Assembly (NCBI RefSeq): GCF_029945925.1
Contig: NZ_JAQSDN010000033.1
Coordinates: 1 to 64,000 of the forward strand
Length of the DNA: 64,000 bases
DNA from: Polaromonas sp.
GTDB taxonomy: Bacteria; Pseudomonadota; Gammaproteobacteria; Burkholderiales; Burkholderiaceae_C
Direction of reading: 5' to 3'
This document shows positions 1 to 8,609 of this stretch, piece after piece. Below the pieces are notes generated by a model, which ran no database searches, was not told the DNA's origin, and was given only the letters and a program-made list of their open reading frames with translations. Position 1 is the first letter of the stretch; each line of letters begins with the position of its first letter. Made by a program: the position numbers and the translations under genes.

Positions 1-83
1 AGATACAAAGCTTGGGCGATACTATGTTTCGAAACTTACGTGTTGATGTACTAGCGGCTGTTTGCCTCATGCAAAAAGCCCGC

Positions 84-1904
84 TCAAGGGGTGCCCAATT
101 TCACCCCAAACCCCCCATCCCCTCCCACTCCAATCACCAGCCTCTGCGTAGCCCGCGTCGCCGCCACATAAAACACCCGCGCTGCCTCCTGCTCGTCCTC
201 GCCCTTGGCGGGCATGTGTCCCACCCCGGGCAGTGCCACCACGGGAAACTCCAGGCCCTTGCTGACCTTCATGGTCATGATCTGGATGGCGTCCGCTGCG
301 GGGTTGTAGTCGCCTGAGTACTTGCGCACATTGAAGGGCAGCTTGCGCTGGTGCAGGGCATCGGCGCACAGGTCCATCGTTTTCCAGTCTGCGCACAAGA
401 TGGCCATGTCGCCCCAGGCGTGGCCCTCTTTGTGGGCGCTGTTCAGCTGGTCGGCGATGGCAAAGGCTTCTTCGCGCAGGCTGGGCAGTTTGAGGATGAC
501 CGGTGCTTGCCCCTCGCGGCCGCAGCTGATGGGCTTGACGAGTGGGATGCCGTCATCGTCTTTGTCGTCCGCCGTCAACAAGTCGGCCGCAATCAGGTTG
601 GCGGTTTGCAGAATCTGCTTGGTGTTGCGGTAGTTGATTTTCAGAATGGTGGTGCGGCCCTGCGCCTGTACGCCCACACTCTTGAAGCTGAACTGTTTGC
701 TGCGGCTGCGTTCGTAAATGCTTTGCGCATCGTCATAGAGCAGCAGCAGGCTGTTGGTGGTTGGGTCCACCATTTGCGTGACGAGCTTGAGCCACTCGGG
801 CGCAAAGTCGTGCCCCTCGTCAATCAGCACGGCCTGGTACTGGCCGCTGGGGATGTGTTTGCGATCTACGGCGGCAATGACGCGCCGCACCAGCTCTTCC
901 ACAAACTGCTGGCTGCCCATCTGGCCCGGCAAGGTTTGCCCAAAAGCCACCAGCTGGTCGCGGCACCACTTGTGAAAGTGCCGCACATGCACTTTGCCGC
1001 TCAAGCCCTTGGCGTCCATCACGCTATGCAGCTTTACGCCCAGCGGTTCGTTAAAACACAGGATGAGGATGGGCTTGCTGTTGGCGGTGCTGGCCTGCGC
1101 CAGGAATTCGGCGCGGTAGCCGAGGATCATGGTTTTGCCGGAGCCCGCCACGCCGTGGATCACGCGGTGGCCGTCGCCCAGGCTGCGCGCGAGTTGCTCC
1201 TGCTGCAGATCCATCACACGCATGATGCTGGGCAGTTCGGTCTCCTCGTTGCTGTCGTCAAACAGCCCGCCCTGCGGCGGCACCCGTACTTGCGGAAACA
1301 TGATCCAGCGCACGCGGTCCAGTTGCGGCAGCGACATGATGCCGCTCATGATGAAGGGGAACATGCCCCACAGGCGGCTCTGCAAGTCTTCAGGGTCAAC
1401 TTTTTCGACCATCTCGTCGCTGCAAATCACATAGTGCGGCTCAATGACCTGATCCAGTTGGCCTTCGGTGAACTGCTTGCGCGTCATGTTGGGGAACACC
1501 ACGCCATAGCTCCACGGAAAGCACAAGCTGCCCTGGTACTTGCCCTCTGCATGGACAAGTTGCGGGTCGCGCTTGAGTGCGTCGGCTACCGCATGGGCAT
1601 ATTGCCGGGCTTGTTCCGCTGGGTTGGGCTGGGTTTTCAGCATGCCGTCAATAAAGACTTGCCAGCTTTGCTTGTCCGCGTGATGGATGGTCTTGGGGCT
1701 CCAGTCCTTGACCTCCAGGATCAGGATTCCGCGCCGTGGATGCATCACGACGAAGTCAGGGTGCAAATGGCGGGGACCCATCGGCACGTCGTACCAGAGC
1801 AGGTAGTCGCCGTCGAGCTTCTGTTCCAGCCGCTCTGCGAGCCTGCGCTCGCCGCTGGTCATGCGGGAAACGCAGGAGCTGATTGCCGGAATAAGAATAG
1901 CCAT
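84..1904 (-). CDS. NERD-domain superfamily I DNA helicase
   Basis: A 606-residue protein that joins a nuclease-related (NERD) domain to a UvrD/Rep-like helicase. The N-terminal part (about residues 15-140) has the restriction-nuclease-like core D50-FVV followed by E64-V-K66, which are the expected metal-binding and catalytic positions. Walker A is GVAGSGKT at 251-258, Walker B is in AVLIDEGHDF near 365, and a helicase motif VI (YVAATRATQRL) lies near 582. NERD-helicase fusions are known as a family, but their substrate is poorly defined; DNA repair or defence are both possible. It stands alone, on the minus strand, with no defence partner visible to its right. The stretch before it (1-83) shows no gene. 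Start chosen at the first ATG. The long plus-strand frame over the same DNA is a codon-bias shadow. Confidence 0.88.
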   Translation of the reverse strand: MAILIPAISSCVSRMTSGERRLAERLEQKLDGDYLLWYDVPMGPRHLHPDFVVMHPRRGILILEVKDWSPKTIHHADKQSWQVFIDGMLKTQPNPAEQARQYAHAVADALKRDPQLVHAEGKYQGSLCFPWSYGVVFPNMTRKQFTEGQLDQVIEPHYVICSDEMVEKVDPEDLQSRLWGMFPFIMSGIMSLPQLDRVRWIMFPQVRVPPQGGLFDDSNEETELPSIMRVMDLQQEQLARSLGDGHRVIHGVAGSGKTMILGYRAEFLAQASTANSKPILILCFNEPLGVKLHSVMDAKGLSGKVHVRHFHKWCRDQLVAFGQTLPGQMGSQQFVEELVRRVIAAVDRKHIPSGQYQAVLIDEGHDFAPEWLKLVTQMVDPTTNSLLLLYDDAQSIYERSRSKQFSFKSVGVQAQGRTTILKINYRNTKQILQTANLIAADLLTADDKDDDGIPLVKPISCGREGQAPVILKLPSLREEAFAIADQLNSAHKEGHAWGDMAILCADWKTMDLCADALHQRKLPFNVRKYSGDYNPAADAIQIMTMKVSKGLEFPVVALPGVGHMPAKGEDEQEAARVFYVAATRATQRLVIGVGGDGGFGVKLGTP

Positions 1905-2291
1905 TGGTGATTGCCGCCGTCCCTAACACTTGGTTACGAACATCATGCCTGTGATCATGCGCAGGAGTGCCGATTTACTTGGTGACTTTTTACCGGGACG
2001 GGGGCGCGGTTGCATGGGCTGCATGGCTGGGAATTAGACAAAAAGTGCATGCAGCCCTATACCAGAGGCTGTCGGCAGCTATCAATAACATAGCAATACG
2101 GGTTGCGCCGCAGCCGGTCGGGTTCCGCGTGGGGCCGGGCGCTGCAGGTCTTGCGCGGGCACGCAGGACCCTGACGGCATCCTCCTACATCCACACGGGC
2201 GCTGCGCCACGGCTGTGCGCCATGTGCCTGCCCTAAATTTTCCTCAACGCCCAGGCAATACCGTCAGGCGTGATGAAACAAGGAACACATC
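1905..2291. other. Intergenic region between NERD helicase and PRC-barrel gene
   Basis: No convincing gene. It must hold the divergent promoters of the helicase and of the PRC-barrel gene. One copy of the dispersed GCAGCTAT repeat sits at 2041-2098. The rest is GC-rich with no other structure that I could recognise. Confidence 0.6.
2041..2098 (+). repeat. Dispersed GCAGCTAT repeat, copy 1
   Basis: Matches the layout shared by nine intergenic copies in this window: an A-rich start, a CAGCCC-like centre, then GCAGCTAT followed by a small hairpin, here GCTAT-N7-ATAGC. See the copies at 8481, 10005, 13201, 16436, 24498, 38466, 43992 and 46753. Confidence 0.6.
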
Positions 2292-2636
2292 ATGAGCTTA
2301 TTGAGTGCAGGCAGCATCCAGGGAACCTCTGTCAACAACCCGGCTGGCGAGAGCCTGGGCGACATCAAGGACTTGATGATCGATCTGCCCAGCGGCCGCG
2401 TTGCCTATGCGGTGGTGGAATTCGGCGGTTTGTTCGGCATCGGCAGCAAGTTGTTTGCCGTACCCATGCTGGCCCTGAAGCAAGACGCGGTGAACAAGTG
2501 TTTTATTCTTGACGCCACCCAGGCGTCGCTGGAAAACACCGAAGGCTTCGACAAGGACCATTGGCCCGACTTTGCCGACCGCACCTGGCAGACCAAGGTG
2601 CATGAGCATTACAAAACCTCGCCTTACTGGATGTAA
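2292..2636 (+). CDS. PRC-barrel domain protein
   Basis: A 114-residue protein whose first 75 residues read as a PRC-barrel: G-(T/S)-x-V-x-N-x-x-G-E-x-x-G-x-I-x-D-L-M-I-D, then a hydrophobic strand AYAVVEFGG and FAVPM. These small beta-barrels occur in photosynthetic reaction-centre subunit H, in RimM and in many stress-associated bacterial proteins of unknown role. The C-terminal part (WPDFADRTW...HYKTSPYW) is typical of the stand-alone short proteins. AAGGA lies about 8 bases before the ATG, which decides the start over a longer overlapping frame. A clear terminator follows at 2675, so the gene is probably monocistronic. No signal peptide; probably cytoplasmic. Confidence 0.85.
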   Translation: MSLLSAGSIQGTSVNNPAGESLGDIKDLMIDLPSGRVAYAVVEFGGLFGIGSKLFAVPMLALKQDAVNKCFILDATQASLENTEGFDKDHWPDFADRTWQTKVHEHYKTSPYWM

Positions 2637-2674
2637 GCCTCACGCAGCGGGACCCTCCCGGACTGCACGCCAGA

Positions 2675-2703
2675 AGGGCCGCCTTGTGCGGCCCTTTTTT
2701 GTG
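2675..2703 (+). terminator. Rho-independent terminator after PRC-barrel gene
   Basis: GGGCCGC and GCGGCCC pair around a short loop and are followed by a run of six T. It lies 40 bases after the PRC-barrel stop codon. Confidence 0.85.
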
Positions 2704-2774
2704 CGCCGGTGAAATGTGGTGCTTTCGGGTATCGTCAGCTTCCCCATTCTTCACCCACTGCTGCGGAGCCCGCC

Positions 2775-3395
2775 TTGCCAGATGCCATTCACTTCTACGA
2801 ACCCCGCCACGGCCATGGCTTGCCGCATGACCCGTTCAACGCCATCGTCGGGCCGCGGCCGATCGGCTGGATCTCTTCGCACAATGCGGCCGGTGCGCTG
2901 AACCTCGCGCCTTACAGTTTTTTCAACGCCTTCAACTACGTGCCGCCCATCGTGGGTTTTGCCAGCATTGGCTACAAGGACACGGTGCGCAACATCGAGG
3001 CCACCGGCGAGTTTGTGTGGAACCTCACCACGCGCGCGCTGGCCGGGCAGATGAACCAGACCTGCGCCGCGGTGCCGCCCGAGGTCAATGAGTTTGAACT
3101 GGCGGGCCTCACGCCCGCGCCTTCGCGCGTGGTGGCGGTGCCGCGTGTGCTGGAGAGCCCGGTGTCGTTCGAGTGCCGGCGCACGCAGGTGCTGCAGCTG
3201 GAGGGCGTGGATGGCAGCAAGATCGACACCTGGCTGGTGCTGGGCGAGGTAGTGGCGGTGCACATTGCCCAGGCGCTGCTGAAAGACGGCGTGTACGACA
3301 CGGCCAACGCCGGCCATGTGCTGCGCGGCGGCGGGCCGGGCGACTACTTCACGGTCGGGCCGGAGCAGCTGTTTCGCATGTACCGGCCACGCTGA
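2775..3395 (+). CDS. Flavin reductase-like, FMN-binding protein
   Basis: About 206 residues with the split-barrel flavin reductase/FMN-binding fold. The opening HFYEP...HGLPHDPFNAIVGPRPIGWISS is the typical start of this family, with P-R-P-I-G-W contacting the flavin. Members reduce free FMN/FAD or serve as the reductase of two-component monooxygenases; no monooxygenase is adjacent, so the partner is unknown. The start is uncertain: the frame opens at an ATG at 2709, but the family match begins just after a TTG at 2775 that has GGAG six bases upstream. I prefer the TTG. The gene lies between a terminator at 2675 and a strong hairpin at 3401, so it is probably a single transcription unit. Confidence 0.82.
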   Translation: MPDAIHFYEPRHGHGLPHDPFNAIVGPRPIGWISSHNAAGALNLAPYSFFNAFNYVPPIVGFASIGYKDTVRNIEATGEFVWNLTTRALAGQMNQTCAAVPPEVNEFELAGLTPAPSRVVAVPRVLESPVSFECRRTQVLQLEGVDGSKIDTWLVLGEVVAVHIAQALLKDGVYDTANAGHVLRGGGPGDYFTVGPEQLFRMYRPR

Positions 3396-3400
3396 GTCCA

Positions 3401-3425
3401 GCCAGCCCGGAAAGACCGGGCTGGC
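3401..3425. terminator. Strong hairpin between convergent genes
   Basis: Ten-base perfect stem GCCAGCCCGG / CCGGGCTGGC with a five-base loop, just after the flavin reductase stop and before the converging Bug receptor gene. No T-run, so termination is likely but not certain. Confidence 0.55.
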
Positions 3426-3490
3426 CGGTCAAGCGCCGCCCCGAAGCGGCGGCGGGATCGTCATTGCAACGCGGCAAGCGTATCGGGCGC

Positions 3491-4525
3491 TTACTCCGGT
3501 TTGATGTTCCCGTCCTTGATCACCTTGGTCCACTTGGCGCTTTCGTTGCGCAGTGCCACGGCGGCTTCCTGCGGCGTGGTGTAGGTCGCAATCACGCCCT
3601 GGGCCAGCAGCGATTCCTTCACGTCCGGCAGGGTCAGGATGGATTTCAGCGCGCCGTTGAGCTTGGTGATGATGGCCGCCGGTGTGCCGGCGGGGGCGGC
3701 AATGCCGAACATGGAGCTGACTTCAAAGCCCTTCAGGCCGGCTTCGGTGGCGGTGGGTACCTCGGGCAGGGTGGCCACACGCTGCGCGGAGGCGGTGGCA
3801 ATCGCGCGCAGTTTGCCGGCCTTGATGTGGGCTTGCGCGGCCGGTGCGGTCTCGATCATGCTGTCCACCTGGCCGCCCATCAAGTCGGTCATGGCGGGGC
3901 CGCTGCCCTTGTAGGGCACATGCAGCATCTGCACGCCGGCGGCGCGCTGGAACATTTCGCCGGCCAGGTGCTGCGGCGAGCCATTGCCGGCCGAAGCAAA
4001 GCTCAGCGTGGCGGGTTTGGCTTTCGCCAGGGCGATGAATTCAGGCAGGGTATTGGCCTTGATCGATGGGTTGACCACAAACACCAGCGGCACCGTGCCG
4101 ACAATCGCGACGGGCGCGAAACTCTTGTCCATGTCAAAAGTGGCCACCTTCGGGTTCAGCGCCGCGCTGATCGAGTGGCTGGTCATGGCGCCCATGAGCA
4201 GGGTGTAACCGTCGGCCGGCGCTGCCGCCACGGCCGCCGCGCCTATGCTGCCTGCCGCGCCGGCGCGGTTGTCCACAATCACCTGCTGCCCCAGGGAGAC
4301 GGACAGTTTTTGCGCCATCACGCGGCCGATCACGTCGGTGGCGCCGCCTGGTGGATAGGGGACCACCAGCTTGATCACCTTGTTCGGGTAGTCCTGGGCC
4401 AGGACCGAGCCGACCATGCCGAGCACGGCCGCGGCGGCCAGGCCGGCCATCAGGACGCGTCTTGCAGGGGATTTTTCAAGGGGGATAGGGCGCAATTTCA
4501 ACGGGGGTCTCCTTGGTGGTTTCAA
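3491..4525 (-). CDS. Bug-family tripartite tricarboxylate receptor (TctC-like)
   Basis: A 344-residue periplasmic binding protein of the Bug/TctC family, extremely expanded in Burkholderiales. A basic start and hydrophobic segment (about residues 22-43, ending VLAQ) is a signal peptide. The family signature follows: YPNKVIKLVVPYPPGGATDVIGR, then VDNRAGAAGSIG, then SFASAGNGSPQHLAGEMF and HVPYKGSGPAMTDLMGGQVD. These proteins bind carboxylates, often for TctAB permeases encoded elsewhere, or act as sensors. It is divergent from the IlvD/Edd dehydratase gene at 4645 with about 120 bases between, suggesting the ligand may be a sugar acid used by that enzyme (inference). No permease genes lie next to it. 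Confidence 0.93.
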   Translation of the reverse strand: MKPPRRPPLKLRPIPLEKSPARRVLMAGLAAAAVLGMVGSVLAQDYPNKVIKLVVPYPPGGATDVIGRVMAQKLSVSLGQQVIVDNRAGAAGSIGAAAVAAAPADGYTLLMGAMTSHSISAALNPKVATFDMDKSFAPVAIVGTVPLVFVVNPSIKANTLPEFIALAKAKPATLSFASAGNGSPQHLAGEMFQRAAGVQMLHVPYKGSGPAMTDLMGGQVDSMIETAPAAQAHIKAGKLRAIATASAQRVATLPEVPTATEAGLKGFEVSSMFGIAAPAGTPAAIITKLNGALKSILTLPDVKESLLAQGVIATYTTPQEAAVALRNESAKWTKVIKDGNIKPE

Positions 4526-4644
4526 ACCTGTGCTTTGTAAAAAAGGTGCGGCCTGTTTTTTTTCCAGGCGCGCCTGCCAGTGCAGGGTTGCATCTTATGA
4601 TGGGCCACTTTACCGCACTCTCTGTGGCAGGCCACAGAACCAAC

Positions 4645-6420
4645 ATGACCCACCCCACCTCTTCCGGCAGCGCCGCGCCCCATTCCACCACGCCTGACGA
4701 TGCCGAATTCGGCATCTCCCGGGGCTTGACCAATTACGGCGACAAGGGTTTTTCCCTGTTCCTGCGCAAGGCCTTCATCAAGGGCGCGGGTTATACCGAC
4801 AGCGCGCTGGAGCGTCCGGTGATCGGCATCGCCAACACCGGCAGCGCCTACAACCCCTGCCACGGCAATGCGCCGCAGCTGATCGAGGCGGTCAAGCGCG
4901 GCATCATGCTGGCCGGCGGCCTGCCCATGGATTTTCCGACGATCTCGGTGCATGAAAGCTTTTCGCAGCCCACCAGCATGTACCTGCGCAACCTCATGTC
5001 AATGGACACCGAGGAAATGATTCGCGCGCAGCCGATGGATGCGGTGGTGCTGATAGGCGGCTGCGACAAGACGGTGCCGGCGCAGCTGATGGGCGCGGCC
5101 TCGGCGGGCATTCCCGCGATCCAGCTGGTGACCGGTTCCATGCTGACCGGCTCGCACCGCTCCGAACGTGTTGGCGCCTGCACCGACTGCCGCCGCTACT
5201 GGGGCAAGTTCCGCGCGGACGAAATCGACGCCGAGGAAATTGGCGCGGTCAACAACCAGCTGGTCGCCAGCGTCGGCACCTGCTCGGTCATGGGCACGGC
5301 CAGCACCATGGCGTGTATTGCGGAAGCCCTGGGCATCATGGTGCCGGGCGGCGCGTCGGCCCCCGCCGTGACCGCCGACCGGATCCGCATTGCCGAAGAA
5401 ACCGGCACGCTGGCGGTGCAGATGGCCAAAACCGGCATGACGATTGACAAGGTCCTGACGGCCAAGGCGTTTGAAAACGCCATGCGTGTGTTGCTGGCTA
5501 TTGGCGGATCGACCAACGGCATTGTTCACCTGACGGCGATTGCCGGCCGCCTCGGCTTTGAGGTGGACCTGAAGGCGCTGGACCGGATGAGCCGGGAAAC
5601 GCCGGTGCTGGTCGACCTCAAACCCTCGGGCCAGCATTACATGGAGGATTTCCACAAGGCCGGCGGCATGGCGTCCCTGCTGCGGGAACTCAAACCGCTG
5701 CTGCATCTCGATGCCTTGACGGTGACCGGCAGAACGCTGGGCGAGGAGCTCGAGCGCGCCGGCCCCGGCTTCGCGCAGGACGTGGTGCGGCCTTTCTCCA
5801 ACCCGATTTATCCGCAGGGCGGCATTGCCGTGCTGCAGGGCAATCTCGCGCCCGGTGGCGCCATCATCAAGCAGTCGGCGGCAGCGCCGGCGCTGATGGA
5901 GCACGAGGGCCGCGCGGTGGTGTTCGAGAATGCCGAAGACATGGCGCAGCGTATCGACGCGCCCGACCTCGACGTCACGGCCGACGATATCCTGGTGCTG
6001 AAAAACATCGGCCCGACCGGCGCGCCGGGCATGCCCGAAGCCGGCTACCTGCCGATTCCCATGAAGCTGGCGCGCGCGGGCGTCAAGGACATGGTGCGGA
6101 TTTCCGATGGCCGCATGAGCGGCACCGCGGCCGGCACCATCGTGCTGCACGTCACGCCCGAGGCGGCCATTGGCGGACCGCTGGCGCATGTGCGCAACGG
6201 TGACCGCATCCGCCTCAGCGTGGCCGGTCGCGAACTGAGCCTGTTGATCTCGGACGAGGAGCTTGCCGCGCGTGCGGCGGCCAGCCCCGTCACGCGGCCC
6301 AGCGCCGAACGCGGCTACCGCAAGCTGTTCCTGCAGACCGTGACACAGGCCGACCAGGGCGTGGATTTCGATTTCCTGCGAGCGGCTACCGTGCGCCAGA
6401 CCATCCCCGGGGCCAAGTAG
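4645..6420 (+). CDS. IlvD/Edd-family dehydratase (dihydroxy-acid or sugar-acid dehydratase)
   Basis: About 591 residues. The family dehydrates dihydroxy acids or aldonates using an iron-sulfur cluster. The conserved cysteines are visible in NPCHGNAP, GGCDKT and ASVGTCSVMGTASTMAC; the C-terminal lid has GPTGAPGMPE and RISDGRMSGTAAGT. The mid-region (GACTDCRRYWGKFRADEID) resembles the pentonate/arabonate dehydratase branch more than biosynthetic IlvD, so a sugar-acid substrate is likely. Start placed at the ATG at 4645 (THPTSSGS...), since the frame upstream to 4513 lacks family similarity. Divergent from a Bug receptor; a 3-hydroxyacid-type dehydrogenase and a class II aldolase lie downstream, which fits a catabolic neighbourhood but not one operon. 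Confidence 0.88.
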   Translation: MTHPTSSGSAAPHSTTPDDAEFGISRGLTNYGDKGFSLFLRKAFIKGAGYTDSALERPVIGIANTGSAYNPCHGNAPQLIEAVKRGIMLAGGLPMDFPTISVHESFSQPTSMYLRNLMSMDTEEMIRAQPMDAVVLIGGCDKTVPAQLMGAASAGIPAIQLVTGSMLTGSHRSERVGACTDCRRYWGKFRADEIDAEEIGAVNNQLVASVGTCSVMGTASTMACIAEALGIMVPGGASAPAVTADRIRIAEETGTLAVQMAKTGMTIDKVLTAKAFENAMRVLLAIGGSTNGIVHLTAIAGRLGFEVDLKALDRMSRETPVLVDLKPSGQHYMEDFHKAGGMASLLRELKPLLHLDALTVTGRTLGEELERAGPGFAQDVVRPFSNPIYPQGGIAVLQGNLAPGGAIIKQSAAAPALMEHEGRAVVFENAEDMAQRIDAPDLDVTADDILVLKNIGPTGAPGMPEAGYLPIPMKLARAGVKDMVRISDGRMSGTAAGTIVLHVTPEAAIGGPLAHVRNGDRIRLSVAGRELSLLISDEELAARAAASPVTRPSAERGYRKLFLQTVTQADQGVDFDFLRAATVRQTIPGAK

Positions 6421-6473
6421 GCCGCCAGCGCCACCAGCGCCGCAAGGACCGCGCAGGCGCGCCTGCGCCGGGT

Positions 6474-7475
6474 TCAGGTCGACTCGTCGTCGATGGGCGG
6501 CAGTTCTGGTTTCAGCAGGCGCAGGCCCGCCATCAGCAAGCCGTCATACCGTTTGCGCTCGGCGGCGATGCTCTCCGGCGTCCACGTGAAAAAGCCTGCG
6601 CCGGTTTTCATGCCCAGCTTGCCGCTGGCCACACGTTCTGTCAGCGCCCGGGCCGGCTCGGTATTGGCCGCGAGCGAGGGGTACATGGATGCCGCGGCCG
6701 CGCAATGCACGTCGATGCCGGCATGGTCGCGCTGCAGCACCGGCCCGGCCGCCAGAAAACGGAAACCGAAGCCAAAGCGCACGGCCGCATCGACATCTTC
6801 CGGCGTGGCCACACCGGCATCGATCATGGCAAAGGCTTCACGCGCCAGCGCATGTTGCAGCCGGTTGGCGAGGAAGCCCGGAAGGTCCTTGCGCACCAGC
6901 ACCGGCACCATGCTGCAGCCGCGCATGAAGTCCGACAAGGCATCGGCCAGCCCGGCGGCCGAGTCTTTGCCGAGCACGACCTCCACCAGCGGCACGAGAT
7001 GCGCTGGCATGAAAAAATGCAGGCCGAGCATGCGCTGCGCGGTAGCTAGACCTTGCGCAATCGCGGAAATCGGAAAGCTCGAACTGTTGCTGCACAGCAG
7101 GGTGTCGGGACGGCTGCGCCGGACCAGCTCGGCGAACAGCGCCTGCTTGATGTCGAGTTTTTCAGGGATGCATTCAATCACGAGGTCGATCGAGCGCCAG
7201 TCCACATCGTCCAGCGATGCACAGGCGCTGACCAGGCCGCGCCTGTGCCCGGCCTCCAGCGTATGGAGTCCATCGGTGAAATAGGCATCGAGTCCCTGCC
7301 GTCGGGCCGCACCGGGTTCCACGACCACGGCGCGACAGCCGGCACGCGCCAGCACCAGCGCGACGTCGGCGCCCATGGTGCCTCCGCCGACGACAAGGGC
7401 GCTTGCGCGCGCAGGCCTGGGCAGGCCGGTGGATCGCTCGGCAAGCGGTGAAGAGGGGGTGGTCTGGGTAGTCAT
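6474..7475 (-). CDS. 3-hydroxyacyl-CoA dehydrogenase-family protein
   Basis: About 333 residues from the ATG at 7475. The Rossmann motif is VVGGGTMGADVALVLARAG, followed by VIECIPEKLDIKQALF, the catalytic-region SNSSSFPIS and GLHFFMPAHLVPLVEVV, then the helical C-terminal half (GFLANRLQHALAREAFAM, GFGFRFLAAGP). This is the single-domain 3HCDH type, which includes 3-hydroxybutyryl-CoA dehydrogenases and also L-gulonate and carnitine dehydrogenases; the substrate cannot be fixed from sequence. The upstream extension of the frame to 7586 has no family similarity. Curiously, the DNA just before the ATG reads CACCTCCTT, the reverse of a ribosome-binding site, so this start has no normal RBS. Convergent with the dehydratase gene, 53 bases apart. 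Confidence 0.85.
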   Translation of the reverse strand: MTTQTTPSSPLAERSTGLPRPARASALVVGGGTMGADVALVLARAGCRAVVVEPGAARRQGLDAYFTDGLHTLEAGHRRGLVSACASLDDVDWRSIDLVIECIPEKLDIKQALFAELVRRSRPDTLLCSNSSSFPISAIAQGLATAQRMLGLHFFMPAHLVPLVEVVLGKDSAAGLADALSDFMRGCSMVPVLVRKDLPGFLANRLQHALAREAFAMIDAGVATPEDVDAAVRFGFGFRFLAAGPVLQRDHAGIDVHCAAAASMYPSLAANTEPARALTERVASGKLGMKTGAGFFTWTPESIAAERKRYDGLLMAGLRLLKPELPPIDDEST

Positions 7476-7496
7476 AAGCAAGGAGGTGAGAAAACG

Positions 7497-7550
7497 ATGT
7501 TTGTAGTGCAGCGCCGTCGAGCGGCCGCCACTAGGCCCATGATAGTTTGA
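7497..7550 (+). CDS. Possible 17-residue small ORF with a perfect Shine-Dalgarno
   Basis: AAGGAGGTGA at 7479-7488 is a full match to the anti-Shine-Dalgarno and is followed by ATG at 7497 and an open frame of 17 codons (MFVVQRRRAAATRPMIV) ending in TGA at 7548-7550. It points toward the class II aldolase gene 135 bases downstream, and away from the 3HCDH gene. It could be a leader peptide or small protein, or the site could be chance. The product is basic and has no recognisable motif. Confidence 0.3.
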   Translation: MFVVQRRRAAATRPMIV

Positions 7551-7685
7551 ATCCCGGCGCCTGACGGCCAAGACCTCGGCGCGCATGGCCGCTTCCCGCC
7601 AAACGCAAGTGTGAGCGGTGCTACGATGCGCTGACGTTTGCTGACGGCACGCCTGTCGTCATGCCCCCTTTTTTGAAGACCTCCC

Positions 7686-8444
7686 ATGAACATCGCCTCC
7701 CTCCAGGAAGTTGTCAGTGCCGAAGAGTGGCAGCTGCGTGTGGACCTGGCCGCCTGTTACCGCCTGGTGGCGCTGTACGGCTGGAGCGACCTGGTGTTCA
7801 CGCACATCAGCGCGCGGGTGCCGGGGCCTGAGCATCACTTCCTGATCAACCCCTATGGCCTGATGTTTGACGAGATCACGGCCTCGTCGCTGGTCAAGGT
7901 AGACCAGCAGTGCAACAAGGTGATTGACTCGCCGTACCCGGTCAACCCGGCCGGCTTTGTGATTCACAGCGCGGTGCACGAGGCGCGGCACGACATGACG
8001 TGTGTGCTGCACACGCACACCCGCGCGGGCGTGGCCGTCAGCGCGCAGAAGTGCGGCATCTTGCCAATCTCGCAGCAGTCGGCCTTTGTGCTGGCCTCGC
8101 TGGGTTACCACGACTACGAAGGTGTGGCCTTCCGCGACGACGAAAAGCCGCGCCTGCAGAAAGACCTGGGCACCGCGCGCCACCTGGTGCTGCGCAACCA
8201 CGGCCTGCTGACCGTGGGCGAAACGATTGCCGACGCCTTCATGAACATGTACCGCTTTGAAAGCACCTGCCAGATCCAGCTCAGCGCACAGGCCGGCGGC
8301 GAGCTGATTCATTTTGAGGAAGAGATCTACACCGGCGACGACCGCGCGGCGGTGTATGTGCGCGGCGGCGGCATGGGTGGCCCCTTTGTCTGGCCGGCGC
8401 TGTTGCGCAAGCTGGACCGGCTGGACGGCAGCTACGAGAACTGA
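7686..8444 (+). CDS. Class II aldolase/adducin-family protein
   Basis: A 252-residue protein with the zinc-binding HTHTRAG motif near residue 108, the LRNHGLLTVG histidine motif near 180, and the LVFTHISARVP and FLINPYGLMFDEI segments of the family. Members include fuculose-phosphate aldolase, ribulose-phosphate epimerase and many uncharacterised decarboxylases or aldolases. This long, adducin-like form with EEIYTGDDR and a C-terminal FVWPALLRKLDRLD tail is common in Burkholderiales and its substrate is unknown. CTCCC precedes the ATG. It follows the sugar-acid-type dehydratase region, so a sugar-acid breakdown role is plausible. Confidence 0.88.
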   Translation: MNIASLQEVVSAEEWQLRVDLAACYRLVALYGWSDLVFTHISARVPGPEHHFLINPYGLMFDEITASSLVKVDQQCNKVIDSPYPVNPAGFVIHSAVHEARHDMTCVLHTHTRAGVAVSAQKCGILPISQQSAFVLASLGYHDYEGVAFRDDEKPRLQKDLGTARHLVLRNHGLLTVGETIADAFMNMYRFESTCQIQLSAQAGGELIHFEEEIYTGDDRAAVYVRGGGMGGPFVWPALLRKLDRLDGSYEN

Positions 8445-8480
8445 GCGAAACCGGGCCGGGCGGAACGGTGACCTTGAATG

Positions 8481-8537
8481 AAAACAGGCGCTACGCCTTG
8501 CAGGGAAAGCGCTAATAGCTATTAAAATAATAGCGAT
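8481..8537 (+). repeat. Dispersed GCAGCTAT repeat, copy 2
   Basis: AAAACAGGCG start, then GCTAATAGCTATT with a hairpin GCTATT-N5-AATAGC. Lies between the convergent aldolase and binding-protein genes, where it may end transcription. Confidence 0.55.
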
Positions 8538-8609
8538 ATGAGCTGCACAATTGAAAATGCTCTGACGCGTGGACGCCAGCCCCGGCAGGCGCCGGTCCAG
8601 GGATGGCTG

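Noticed and set aside
351..1910. Plus-strand frame of 519 codons over the NERD-helicase
   Set aside because: It mirrors the helicase in the opposite strand with a composition of codon-bias shadows (runs of H, V, L, Q) and no family motif.
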